DNA of 64,000 nucleotides from Siphonodentalium dalli (lineage: Eukaryota; Mollusca; Scaphopoda; Gadilida; Siphonodentaliidae), in contig CP136061.1 in NCBI GenBank assembly GCA_032622095.1, positions 125,500,754 to 125,564,753 of the forward strand, read 5' to 3'. Within the stretch, counting starts at the first letter, position 1; each line of letters opens with the position of its first letter. A program made the position numbers and the translations under genes. The notes below the pieces were generated by a model. It worked only from the letters and a program-made list of their open reading frames with translations. It made no database searches and was not told the origin of the DNA. This document shows, one piece after another, positions 48,661 through 59,074 of this stretch.

Positions 48661-48800
48661 CACAGTTACTGGAGGTAAATCCAAAAATAAGGTTTTAAGC
48701 GAATTTATAAATCGGTATCCTAATATTATAATACATAATAATAGCGATTTACATATTTGATTAAAACCATATTTTTGGGACATTATGTCCAGTAACTGTG
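48661..48800. mobile_element. 140 bp MITE
   Basis: Inverted ends CACAGTTACTGGA and TCCAGTAACTGTG, then CCAAAAATA and TATTTTTGG. The flanks are T/A-rich and the duplication is not clear. Confidence 0.7.
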
Positions 48801-49092
48801 TTTATTATATCAGCCATCATAATTGGCTACGGCAATCAGTAATTAATGCTGAAGCAATTTGCTGAAGCAATCTGGGCCATGGCGCAAAGGGTTGCCATAG
48901 CGGATTGCGGAAGCCAAACAATCTGAATTAAGAGGGCTGATTATATAGATCGATCTGTGGCCCGTGTGGTTCACCCTTAGATCATGCCATGAATCTCGAC
49001 TCTTGCTAATGCCCGTATAATTCATATTCCACTAGTACAAAACCCGTGAACTGTTAGATGTTCAGACCCCTTCTGACAGGGAACTTTATAAC

Positions 49093-50466
49093 GGAAACGG
49101 GCCCACTCGCCCCAGGGCCAGCTCGCCCCAGTCGACCTGGGCCAGCTCGCCCCGGGCCAGCTCGCCCCGGGCCAGCTCGCCCCAAGGGATAATGTCTTAT
49201 TTAAGTTGGTTTTCGTTTGTGTCTTTTTGCTTGCTTTCTCTCTCACTCTCTCCCTCTGTCTCTCTCTAAGGGTTGTCAGGAGATAGATTGGATAGTTGGG
49301 TAGTAGTGATAATTATTTATTCGGATGATAACAATAATAACATAAGAACATATATACATAATAACGTGAATGAATATGTAAAAAGTACGAATGAATGCAT
49401 ATGAATGAATGATGAATCAGTTGGCCGCCGCCGCTCCTCTTGATGCTTTGCTCTTCAGATATAATCTCGCACATTTCTTCAGGAATGCACCTGTCGTCAG
49501 TTCTTGCTGAAAGGGGCTCCAAGAATCTGAAATGATAATAGTTTCAAAGAATAAATAAATAAAAATAAAAAATTTGAATTAAAATATTTATTTTTAAATT
49601 TGAATAAAATTTTTAATGAATTAAAATAATTTTGTTTTTAATTTGTAACAAATCTTTCCACGAAATCTTTATACATTTTATAATATAAATTATGAAATTA
49701 CCTTGAAAGTCCCATCTATGAACCATCGCCTGGATTTATTCAGAAGATCTAGCTGGAACGGAGTGGAAAAGATTAGATGTCGGGCCACATCTAATTGGAG
49801 GTCGGCAACCAAAAACTCGTCGCATTGCAGAAAAGCTAAGTCGATTGTGAACTTCAGGTCGGATGGTTCTGGCGGCATAACTTTTGATCTATACTTGTTG
49901 ACCGCTCGTTTTGTGGTGTCGGTCCGTGGCTTTAGATGGGCTGATGTTGTTGCAACACAATCTCTGATAGCTTGTTCTGCTATGCCATCTCACCCTCTGA
50001 AGTGTGAGGTGTGATTAGTCGGCTGGTTACTGTGTAAACAACCTGCTTTTATTGTTTTGATAGGATACAATAGGGACAATAACGGCTAAGGGTTTCCCAA
50101 ACTCCAGAGATAGTGAGATGAACTCAGAGAATAAGAGAAACTTTAATATCAAGAATGTGAAAACAGATCATCATTGTTATTTAAGAATTCGCTGGTTCGT
50201 CGTTCAGACCAACTAGTGTGATATAGGATCATATAGGCCTACTGGCTATTATCTTGCCTAAAGTAATATAAATGTCGAAATTGATGGACATAACTCTGAA
50301 ATATATCATAATATGAACTTAAAAAATTAATATATAAATATAAATTAACTTATTTACAACTTTAATACAAATGTAATACCCGGGCCGACTCGCCCCGGAA
50401 AGGTGGGCCAGCTCGCCCCAAAAACTGCCTGGGGCGAGCTGGCCCTGGGGCGAGTGGGCCCGGATC
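49093..50466. mobile_element. Mutator-like element with GC-rich TIRs, 9 bp TSD
   Basis: A 1,374 bp element whose ends share a run of about 34 identical inverted bases starting CGGGCCCACTCGCCCC. The motif GGGCCAGCTCGCCCC is repeated several times below the left TIR (49098-49190) and again near 50400. Direct repeats CTTTATAAC flank it at 49084-49092 and 50467-50475. A second copy of the host repeat at 60118-60140 has this sequence uninterrupted, which proves the insertion. The GC-rich ends contrast with an AT-rich interior carrying the transposase exon. Confidence 0.9.
49702..49989 (-). pseudogene. Mutator-like (MULE) transposase exon fragment
   Basis: An open frame of 96 codons that ends at a plausible donor (TTCAAG/GTAATT). 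It reads ATTSAHLKPRT, then FTIDLAFLQCDEFLVADLQL, then RHLIFSTPFQLDLL and RRWFIDGTFK. The pattern of a FLxAD segment, RHLIF, a QLxLL segment and WxxDGTFK is the N-terminal part of the MULE transposase domain, in which the D of DGTFK is catalytic. A candidate next exon begins at 49526 with ILGAPFSKN, fitting the usual PF after DGTFK, but stops at once. An in-frame TGA (49990-49992) blocks extension upstream. The fragment lies inside a TIR element (49093-50466) with a 9 bp target duplication, as MULEs have. It cannot encode a full transposase. Confidence 0.75.
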
Positions 50467-50830
50467 CTTTATAACATTGAACAAACAAGGCAGGGAATAT
50501 ATTTATTTGTTTATATTTGTTCCTCGATAATTTACTTCAATGTATGGGGTGGTCCACGCTCAAAATTGCATGAGCACTTTTTAGAGACTTTGCCTTGGCC
50601 CTTTGGTGAGCCGATATCGCAAAAAATACTGAGTTTAATTACCAATACCATGGATAAACTCCATGATTGTATAAGGTTACCTAGTCCAAATTTGACTATA
50701 CCGTAGATTTTCGACTACAGCCGTGCAGTACAGGTTACCTATCACAACTTCAAAAAGTTCCCAAGGTTTTGTACTGGTGGAATATGATCTCTATACGTGC
50801 GTTAGCCAGAGTAGTGATTCATGGTGGTAT

Positions 50831-51710
50831 GTCGTCGTATGATCTAGGTCAGTGGACAGGTCACCCTCGTGACCCTGGGCCTGACCTGTGCTATAATTTG
50901 GGCAATATCATACGACTTCCCCGTCATGAGAATTTGTCGCCCAATGTTTTGAGTTTTTAAAAGAAATATAACTCTAACAGTAACATACGCGTTATTTAGT
51001 AAAAAATCACCTTAAATAACGGGCATACCAAAAGAATGACACCACAGAGACACGATTACAAAAAAACTATAGGAAAAAAACACTTTTAAGGTGGGTGGGC
51101 TTGGGGGAGGTTGGCGGCACATTAAAACAAACTTCAGCCCAAAATTAACTGAACGGGGAAGTCGTGTGAGATTGCCATAATTTGTAACCTCTTAGTCTTA
51201 GTCTTAGTGAAGTTAGTCTTACTGAGTCTTAGTCTTTCTCTTACTTTTTTATTCCAAAAACAATACCATCGATAGTCAAATTGTGATTATGATTGTTACG
51301 ATACTGTAGATATTGATTTTCACTCTTGATCGATCAATTTATTTATCGATAATTGGTCCCCGAAGTCAAAAATCACTTCCTATCGATATTCTAGTTTTGT
51401 GTGAACTAAATTAGGGTTATCGTTCTTGAAATTGACAGTTTCAAAGTTCGGAATAATAGAAACGGGTTCTAAGTGTGTGTAATCCGGAACAGTATGACCA
51501 GTATTAATACGATCATCTTTCAGCTCGATGGATAATCTGAATTTCAGTGAACACATTCTCATGTCTTATAGGAATGACCAACGTAACGATCAGAATGGCA
51601 CATTCAGATGTCCCTCATATCAAGCTTGAAATCGGTCCCGATTTTCTCCCATGTCGGGTTTCGAAATCGTGATAAACCTCGTCAAGCCACTGAGTTAAAA
51701 ATACTAATGC
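50831..51710. other. no feature recognised
   Basis: Includes a short AGTCTT-rich stretch (51190-51240). No coding frame. Confidence 0.4.
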
Positions 51711-51717
51711 GAGGAAC

Positions 51718-53225
51718 CACAGGGGCCTATAACGCGCTCCGCTGTCCGCCCCCCTTTTGCACTGCCCATATACGCCGCCTATATACGCGCCTTCTTCGCG
51801 TTAATGGAACATTATATAGACAAGGGGCTCTGTAGAAATTCAACGTTTCACCATCGCTCGGGAGTCGCACAAATTTAGCCCATTCACCCCAGTAATGATA
51901 ACGATATATACACGGATGGATCGGCAAAGAATTCATCTTTCAATAAATACCACAAACTCCCATCAGAAACATTCATACACGTTGCATTTGATTAAATTTT
52001 AACCACCGAATATTGTCTCCGGAGAGCGTATTTTTTCGATTTGATCCGGCTCAGCAGCAATGGACGCCATGCGTCTCTAAATTCACCACCCATACAGTTT
52101 ACTATCATTAAAAATCGGTCAAACGATCAACTAACTATCTGGAACTTAGTGATTTATTGTCGGCTAATAATTTATTTACTCATACAAATCAACACATTGT
52201 CAGTAAACAATTCTAATAGGGGAGAAATCTGTCGATAATTCCAACTTTAAAAAAGAAATTTGTCAAGTGACACAGTTCCTAAGTTTAATATTCATTGTGA
52301 CCTGACCTTTCTATGACTGACAGAGTAGATACAGCCAATCACCGCTCAGTGTTAGAATCGAGGTCAGGTCATAATGAATATTAAAATGAGGACCTCGATT
52401 CTAACACTGAGCGGTGATTGGCTGTTTCTACTCTGTCAGTCATAGAAAGGTCAGTGACACAGTTCCTAAGTTTAATATTCATTGTGACCTGACCTTTCTA
52501 TGACTGACAGAGTAGATACAGCCAATCACCGCTCAGTGTTAGAATCGAGGTCAGGTCATAATGAATATTAAAATGAGGACCTCGATTCTAACACTGAGCG
52601 GTGATTGGCTGTTTCTACTCTGTCAGTCATAGAAAGGTCAGGTCACAATGAATATTAAACTTAGGAACTGTGTCACTTGACAAATTTCTTTTTTAAAGTT
52701 GGAATTATCGACAGATTTCTCCTCTATTAGAATTGTTTACTGACAATGTGTTGATTTGTATGAGTAAATAAATTATTAGTCGACAATAAATCACTAAGTT
52801 CCAGATATTTAGTTGTCCGTTTGAACGATTTTTAATGATAGTAAACTGCATGGGTGGTGAATTTCGATACACATGCGTCCATTGCTGTCTGAGCCGGATC
52901 AAATCGAAAAAATACGCTCTCCGGAGACAATATTCGGTGGTTAAAATTTTATCAAATGCAACGTGTATGAATGTTTCTGATGGGAGTTTGTGGTATTTAT
53001 TGAAAGATGAATTCTTTGCCGATCCATCCGTGTATATATCGTTATCATTACTGGGGTGAATGGGCTAAATTTGTGCGACTCCCGAGCGATGGTGAAACGT
53101 TGAATTTCTACAGAGCCCCTTGTCTATATAATGTTCCATTAACGCGAAGAAGGCGCGTATATAGAGCGGCGTATATGGGCAGTGCAAAAGGGGGCGGACA
53201 GCGGAGCGCGTTACAGGCCCCTGTG
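51718..53225. mobile_element. 1.5 kb foldback element with tandem palindromic core
   Basis: Two arms of about 548 bases (51718-52266 and 52678-53225) are inverted copies with only scattered differences. The outermost bases are CACAGGGGCC and GGCCCCTGTG. A direct GAGGAAC lies immediately outside on both sides (51711-51717, 53226-53232), a likely 7 bp target duplication (the eighth base differs). The core (52267-52640) is two head-to-tail copies of a 187 bp unit that is itself nearly palindromic. Small ORFs in the arms (for example 52041-52238 plus and 52705-52902 minus) mirror each other only because the arms do. The CAGGGG ends suggest a hAT-type non-autonomous element, but no transposase is present. 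Confidence 0.88.
52267..52640. repeat. two tandem 187 bp palindromic units
   Basis: The units start at 52267 and 52454 (GTGACACAGTTCC) and are nearly identical. Each contains inverted halves centred near ATTAAAATGAGG. They form the core of the foldback element. Confidence 0.9.
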
Positions 53226-53360
53226 GAGGAACTAACTAACTTTTGTCACAAACTTTTCCAACTGATATTATGCAAATGTATGCATGTATAATTTCCTACT
53301 GCTGAAATGTGTTTAATGAAATATCCACGATCACACCAACCATGCCGCCTTGCACACCGT

Positions 53361-53856
53361 CAGGCCTGGAAATCTGAGGAGGGCTATTTGATCCTGTTTG
53401 ATAGCCCTCCTACAGCCCTCGCAAAATTGACCCCAGGAGGGCTATTTTCAGCCCCCCCCCCCAAAGCTGGTAAAAACTCGCCAACATGAAATTCACTTTG
53501 TGAAACTGTAACCTATTAGGACATATAACAAAATCTTTCTGCTAATCTCTGACATCTTCTGGTATGTTCTCAGCAACAAAGAACCAGGCTGTGTTCAATG
53601 CCACTAGAAATATCCACTGCACAGATAACATGAATTCAAGAGAAGAGAGGAAGTCTAGGTGGGCTTATTAGCCTTCTAATGCAAACCAAGAGGGCTATTT
53701 TCAGCACTCCTATCTGCAATTATCAAACTTCCAGGCATGAGTATTAACTCGGGTAAAATATCAAAAATGTAAAAGTTGAGGAGGGCTATAGCCCTCATAG
53801 GCAAATCTAGGAGGGCTATTAATAGCCCTCCTGGATTTTCTTGACCGCCAGGCCTG
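53361..53856. mobile_element. hAT-like MITE 5
   Basis: Ends are CAGGCCTGG and CCAGGCCTG, with GGAGGGCTATT and AGCCCTCC repeated inverted inside both. The flanks CACACCGT (53353-53360) and CACACCCA (53857-53864) match at 6 of 8 positions. 496 bp, no coding capacity. Confidence 0.75.
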
Positions 53857-53956
53857 CACACCCAGGGCTGTATATAGGCTACACATATTTTGTATACCTT
53901 CTAAAGGCCGTCTTGTGCGTGCACAATTAACGTTGCATGCATGCCTATCTTTTATA

Positions 53957-54250
53957 TCTATACTAATAAAACTCAAATTTGTTTGATAATTTGTCTGTCT
54001 GGCTATGCATGGGCGACCTTGGAAACAACTGGACCTTCGGAGTTGAACATTTGTACACAGGAGTCAATTTACCCGGGGTGTGTCATGGGATAGATGCCAC
54101 TAATAATTAATATTAATTTAACAAAATAATTAATTATATAGCCTATACCAAAAATTGTTGGAATCTGGTCGTCGAAATTGATTCACAGGGGTAAGTTGAT
54201 CCGAGGACCGAGGAGTGTCATGGGATTATTATTGCCGATGGCATCTGAGT
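53957..54250 (+). mobile_element. Helitron 5' terminus
   Basis: TCTATACTAATAAAACTC is preceded by A, as Helitron starts are, and followed by AAATTTG and TGTCTGTCTGG. Modules containing GTGTCATGGGAT downstream (54080, 54215) recur at 56950 and 57335, so the element may extend to about 57400 around later insertions. No 3' hairpin was found. Confidence 0.5.
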
Positions 54251-54693
54251 AGGACGACATAAATGGGCAAAAATAAACAATTCTTATAAAATATCGCAGA
54301 CCCCACGCCCCCCGAATCGAGGTGGCTTTTGTGGAACGTTGGCCTTTTTAAAAGAACAAACAATTAAAATTCTGCAAAAAATGTTACTCAAACTATAGAC
54401 AATGAAAGGTGAGCCACACACCAAGTATCAAGATATTCGTTTGTAGAATGCTCAATTTATCATTCAGACACACAAATGCTATTTTTTAGAAGTGGAATAA
54501 AATAGAACTTAGTCTTCGTCTGCTCAAATGAGAACCACGTGCCAAATATCAAGAAATTCTGTTGAACATTGTTCATGTTTCCATTCGGACAATACGAAAA
54601 CATAAATTTCTAAATCGAAAATGGTGCATTACTGCATCAAAAATCATCAGACCATGACCGCATTCGAAAACTGCATCATATCAAGTTTAAACC

Positions 54694-55207
54694 TATGGGA
54701 AGCCAAATTGACATTTAATAGATAATTGATAATTGCGCTTTTAAAAGCGAAAATAAGGAATATCTTATTGCACTTAAGCGCAATAAGGAATATCTTATTG
54801 CGCTTAAGTGCAATAGGGATTCTCTAATTGTGCTTAAAAGCGCAATTAAAAATCTTCCTTATTGTACTCCACATTACATAAACTCCCCTTAATTCAAATG
54901 GTGTAGTCCATGGTGCGATGGGTGGAGTTTATTGGTGATTGTCCACATGTAGGCCTATTCAGATTCTACTATTTGCAGAGGGGTGATCTGATGAGGGAGA
55001 TATTAATTACGCTTGGGCAATAAGGATGTAATTGTGCTTAAGCGCAATTAAGTGCAACAAGGGAAAATCTAATTGAGCAATAAGGAATATCTTATTGCAC
55101 TTAATGAATTTATAATTGCGCTTAAGCGCAATAAGGAATATTCTTATTGCACTTCCTTATTGCGCTTAAGCTCAATTATTTATTAAATGTCAATTTGGCT
55201 TCCCATA
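54694..55207. mobile_element. 514 bp element filled with short palindromes
   Basis: Inverted ends TATGGGAAGCCAAATTGAC and its complement. The interior repeats AATTGCGCTTAAGCGCAAT-type palindromes joined by AAGGAATATCTTATTG. It sits in a family-E monomer between AAACC and CAAACC. Confidence 0.85.
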
Positions 55208-55631
55208 CAAACCACGTACCAAATATCAAGATATTCTGGTGAATATAGTTTAAGTTACCATACGGACAATACGAAACAGCGATTTCTAAGTCGAAAAAGG
55301 GGTGCATTTATTTAACTCCATCAAAAATGATCGGACGGTGACCACATTCGAACTTGGCCTGCGTCTTCTCAAGTTTGAACCACATATATATCAAATATCA
55401 AGAAATTATTTTTAAATTTGTTTTATAGTTACCATCCGGACAACACGAAAACAATTTCTAAGTCGGAAAAGGGGCATAACTCCCTAAAAATAATCGGACC
55501 ATGACCACATTCGAACTTGGCCTGTTTGAACCACATACCAATTAAAAATAAATTTAATTGAATTTTGTTCAAGTTACCATCCGGACAACCGGAAAACCGC
55601 GATTTCTAAGTAGAAAAGAGGACATAACTCC

Positions 55632-56722
55632 AGGGGGAGTCTGGAAAAAAATTGCACATATAGGGCCCAAAAAGATTTATTTTTTTCCGACCCCGATGGA
55701 CCCACCACCCCATTTGTGCAAAAAAAAATATTGTTTTCCTCCAAAATTTTGGGGACACACCCCCCTTTCTCATGTTTTTATCAAAATTTCAGAGTTTTTT
55801 TTTAGCCGTTCTTCAATAACTGTGTTAACTGCCTTTCAATCCCATTCCACTATCCTTTTTGGTGCAAACTCTTGCTGTGTACCACTAAGACTCAAGCAAT
55901 AACATGCTTAATTGGGAAACACAGATCAGAAAAACGAAAAATAAAATGTATTTCCAGGTGTTACCTGGTGTTTTCATGCAGTATCTAACAACAATAATAA
56001 AGCATTGTGTAGGTATACACTATATGTCACAAATCGCCCTAGACCCCATTATAGCCTTAATATATCGAGTTGTTGTGTCTGACGGAGAACACTGGCCAGT
56101 GTAAATAGTGGTAAACATGTCAGGGGTTCCACAATTATTTGTGAATGACCAAAGAACTATTTAGTCTTATCCACCGGGTGGGATGGGGACGGGAATTGTT
56201 TTTGGTTAGGTATACACATAGATATATGGTTATTATACCCCCGATAATAGAAATTTATGAGATACCCTTTTCAATTTCATGTTATGCAACGATCAGGTTA
56301 ATGATATCTAGTCATCATTGAGTATTCACCATGTAGTATATCCAATTTGTGATACAGTTTTTTTGTTTTGTTACTTTTATTCAGGTAATATATTAATTTT
56401 GTTACTAAATATTTCTTCCGTTGATCATAAGTTTCCTGAACGCTATTACGGTGGTCCACTGTGAAGTGGGCCGGGATCATGTGAAATCCAGAATGTTGCT
56501 AAATCTGAGGCTAAAGAGTCACTATAGCTGCCTATATAGCCCTTTTCCCACAAGCATGGTACTAACATGCTTACAAACAACATCACATGCATGGTCAGTA
56601 CTTGTAAATTGTTTGAAAAAAACCCATTTTGGAAAAAAATTACAAGCACGATTTTTTTCGGCCTCTGGACCACCCACCCACCCCGGCCCTATATACGGAT
56701 TTTTTTTTGCAGACTCCCCCTG
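55632..56722. mobile_element. hAT-like element 6
   Basis: Inverted ends AGGGGGAGTCTG and CAGACTCCCCCT, then similar T/A-rich and TATAGGGCC-like stretches. ATAACTCC is duplicated at 55624-55631 and 56723-56730, and one copy restores the family-E monomer. The first C is ambiguous between duplication and element. 1,091 bp, no transposase. Confidence 0.85.
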
Positions 56723-56811
56723 ATAACTCCGTCAAAAATCATCGGACGGACGGCGGACGCACAGACGGACATGCTGCTTATAAAAGTCCTCCGATTTTTT
56801 TGGGGGGACTA

Positions 56812-57712
56812 TTCAATAATTCATTATATAATCAAAACGGTTGGACCCTGATCGCTTTTAAATTTGTAAATTTGTATTCCCAAATTGGTTGGAGTACATG
56901 GTCGTTGAAAATTGATTCGCTAGGTTAAATTGACCCGATCATGCCGAGTGTCATGGGATAGGTGCCTTTGAGCTCCATGACTTAAAGGGCACTATTAATT
57001 AAATCACATACAAAAATGGTTGGACCCTGGTCACTGTAATTGGTATATAGTGGTATATTGACCCGGGGAGTTTAATTGTATATACCTGTTCCGTTGACCA
57101 ATATATGACCAACAAAGAGCGTTACTTATCAGCTTAGATGATATGTAGTAAACTGGTACCGATGGGTCTCCTGACCAGGGGAATATCATGTGTTAGGCAA
57201 CTTTTACATCAGAAGACTGAAATGGTGACTAATAAATTATCTTAACATATATGATCAATGATGAGCGTTTATTATCAGCTCAGAAGATATGTGGGGAAAT
57301 TGGCATACATAGGTAATTTAGGCCTAATACGGGAAGTGTCATTGGATAGGTGCCGTTGACCTCAGCTGACTTCAAGATAAACTAATAGTTGACAATAAAG
57401 AGCGTTTATTATCAACTTAAGGACAATAGGGGCACTAATAATTTACTCATTCTTTACTCCAGTAACGCGAATCGGAACATTGGCGAGCAATTTTAATGTT
57501 TAGTTTGAGGTACATATGCGAAAAATATATCCCGTTTTATGAAACTATGGCAGGTGGTATCGACAATTCATTACTTTCATCCTTTGAAGTTAAGCCGGTT
57601 GATCCGGGGGAAGGACTAAATGGCGTTCCGTTTCCGGTTTTCATATTTTATACGTTTTACTTCCGGGTTTCAAGAAAGTCGTGCGAAATTTGAAGCGTTT
57701 TCTGGTGTAAAT
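56812..57712. other. HAUS4 upstream region
   Basis: Contains recurrent GTGTCATGGGAT modules (56950, 57335) shared with 54080-54220, probably old Helitron sequence. The HAUS4 promoter should lie in the last few hundred bases; no TATA box is obvious. Confidence 0.4.
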
Positions 57713-58774
57713 ATGAGCAGAATAATCAGCAAACTTCCATTGAATATATCCCATAAAGAATTAGAGAATAACCCGAATTTCTCGGCATTATTGACAAATC
57801 TTTCGGAACACATCACTAAAGATGGTTGCAGCGTACAATCATTCAAAGATTTGAAACAATCTGAAGAAGAACTGCTCCACCAAAAACACTCCTGGTTGTT
57901 GAACAAAATTATCTATGATGAATTACAAGAAATTCTTATGGATAATGACATTAGTAAGGTTGAAAAAACTGCTTCAGCGAAGGAACATCATTTTTATGCG
58001 TATTTGAGAACATTGCTTAATTCGGCAGAAGCTGAATGTTACCTCAATTTCAGTACCGATTGCTCTTCAAAAGAAACGCTGCTGGGTATTGAATCAGATG
58101 ATTTGGGGTTAGATCAGCTGATCTCAAGTAAAAGCAATAGAATGGTGTATGAACATCTGGCAGCAATGATTGAGGAAAGGTTGAAAAACGAGTGTGTAGG
58201 TTTGTTTGAATTATATCAACCATGTTTGCAATCGAATGAGGAATCACCGGTCTCTTTTGATAAAGCAATCTCATTACCTACTAAAGTCAAAGAAGATAAA
58301 GATATGCTTAGCAAGCATAGAGACAGTCTAAGAGAAGATGTTATACAACGAGACAAACAGTTCCAGTTATACTACAACTCACTACTCGATTCCTTATTCT
58401 TGTTGGAGAAACTAATCCAAGAATTTCTTCTGGGGACAAGTTCTAATGACAATCAGATAAAATCGCAATGGCTGTTACAGGCATGTGACGCTGTGTATTT
58501 TAAAATGAAACTGTTAGAACTGAATGTGCTATATGACACGTACACAAAAGAAGCATCCAGAGCACTTCGCAAAATAAAAGGATATATGAATGACGAATTG
58601 AGGTCCAGAGACAATGAGAAGGAGAGGCTTGCCCATTTACTGGATTCATATGAATCAGTGGGCTGTGACTTTCAGAGTATTGTTGAAGAATATTCTTCAT
58701 TAACTAAACAATTGGAGAACAAGAAATGGGCCTTGAATGAGATGAAAAGTCTAATGAGCAAAGAAGATGCATGA
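57713..58774 (+). CDS. HAUS4: HAUS4, augmin complex subunit 4 (single exon)
   Basis: One uninterrupted frame of 353 residues, near the roughly 363 of the human protein as I recall it. HAUS4 belongs to the eight-subunit augmin (HAUS) complex, which recruits gamma-tubulin to spindle microtubules for branching nucleation. The C-terminal block LDSYESVGCDFQSIVEEYSS followed by LENKKWALNEMKS matches the conserved HAUS4 tail. ELENNPNFSALLTNLSEHI matches the N-terminal block, and LLELNVLYDTYTKE the central helix. The composition is helical and coiled-coil-rich, with no signal peptide or membrane segment. I chose ATG 57713 (A at -3) over the in-frame ATG 57620, which would add 31 Phe/Arg-rich residues unlike the family. 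No intron interrupts the frame, so it may be an intact retrocopy or a gene that lost its introns. No A-tract follows the AATAAA at 59059. Confidence 0.93.
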   Translation: MSRIISKLPLNISHKELENNPNFSALLTNLSEHITKDGCSVQSFKDLKQSEEELLHQKHSWLLNKIIYDELQEILMDNDISKVEKTASAKEHHFYAYLRTLLNSAEAECYLNFSTDCSSKETLLGIESDDLGLDQLISSKSNRMVYEHLAAMIEERLKNECVGLFELYQPCLQSNEESPVSFDKAISLPTKVKEDKDMLSKHRDSLREDVIQRDKQFQLYYNSLLDSLFLLEKLIQEFLLGTSSNDNQIKSQWLLQACDAVYFKMKLLELNVLYDTYTKEASRALRKIKGYMNDELRSRDNEKERLAHLLDSYESVGCDFQSIVEEYSSLTKQLENKKWALNEMKSLMSKEDA

Positions 58775-58798
58775 TAAATTAATGTTCAAAAGTGTTTA

Positions 58799-59013
58799 CA
58801 GTAATGCCCTAATTAATCGACTCCTTTAACCACAGCAGAATTATGGGTAACTTTTCAGGATTTAGTCGGAAATATGGCTTGTTGCCATTCATCGGAAAAC
58901 TCTCCCCGAGAGCTTTCCGATGAATGGCAACAAGCCATATTTCAGACTAAATCCTGAAAAGTTACCCATAATTCTGCTGTGGTTAAAGTAGTCGATTAAT
59001 TATGGCATTACTG
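58799..59013. mobile_element. palindromic MITE in the HAUS4 3' flank (Tc1/mariner-like ends)
   Basis: A 215 bp near-perfect palindrome whose ends are CAGTAATGCC and GGCATTACTG. The arms are about 100 bases, with a short GC-rich loop (CTCCCCGAGAG) near 58901-58915. It is flanked by TA on both sides (58797-58798, 59014-59015), the target duplication of Tc1/mariner elements. It lies 24 bases after the HAUS4 stop and before the first AATAAA, so HAUS4 transcripts probably carry it as a long hairpin. Confidence 0.85.
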
Positions 59014-59058
59014 TATTTATACCTTTTAGCACCAGGGTCATTTTCTGAGAAATGGTAA

Positions 59059-59064
59059 AATAAA
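59059..59064 (+). promoter_or_regulatory. candidate HAUS4 polyadenylation signal
   Basis: This is the first AATAAA after the HAUS4 stop codon, 285 bases downstream and beyond the palindromic MITE. A GT-rich stretch follows within 100 bases. Use of the site is inferred. Confidence 0.45.
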
Positions 59065-59074
59065 GTACGGTACA

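Larger units (their letters stand above)
48960..50830. repeat. inverted-repeat element R1, copy 1 (split by the MULE)
   Basis: The left part (48960-49092) and right part (50467-50830) match 59995-60465 in order. The arms are inverted: a left arm with TATTCCAC and GTACAAAACC, and a right arm with GGTTTTGTACTGGTGGAATAT. Without the MULE and one 9 bp duplicate it is about 490 bases. Confidence 0.75.
54250..56800. repeat. family-E tandem array, interrupted twice
   Basis: Monomers of about 165 bp (GGACAATACGAAAACA, AAAAAGGGGCATAACTCC, CCACATTCGAACTTGGCCTG) end in GGACGGACGGCGGACGCACA (56742-56762) and the hairpin AGTCCTCC/GGGGGGACT (56784-56811). A palindromic MITE (54694) and hAT element 6 (55632) inserted later. 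Confidence 0.88.

Noticed and set aside
52041-53291. Mirror-image ORFs of 65-94 codons
   Set aside because: They occur in both arms of the foldback element, so similarity is DNA-level duplication, not coding constraint.
57620-57712. Upstream in-frame ATG extending HAUS4 by 31 residues
   Set aside because: T at -3, Phe/Arg-rich extension without counterpart in the family; ATG 57713 has A at -3 and a fitting N-terminus.
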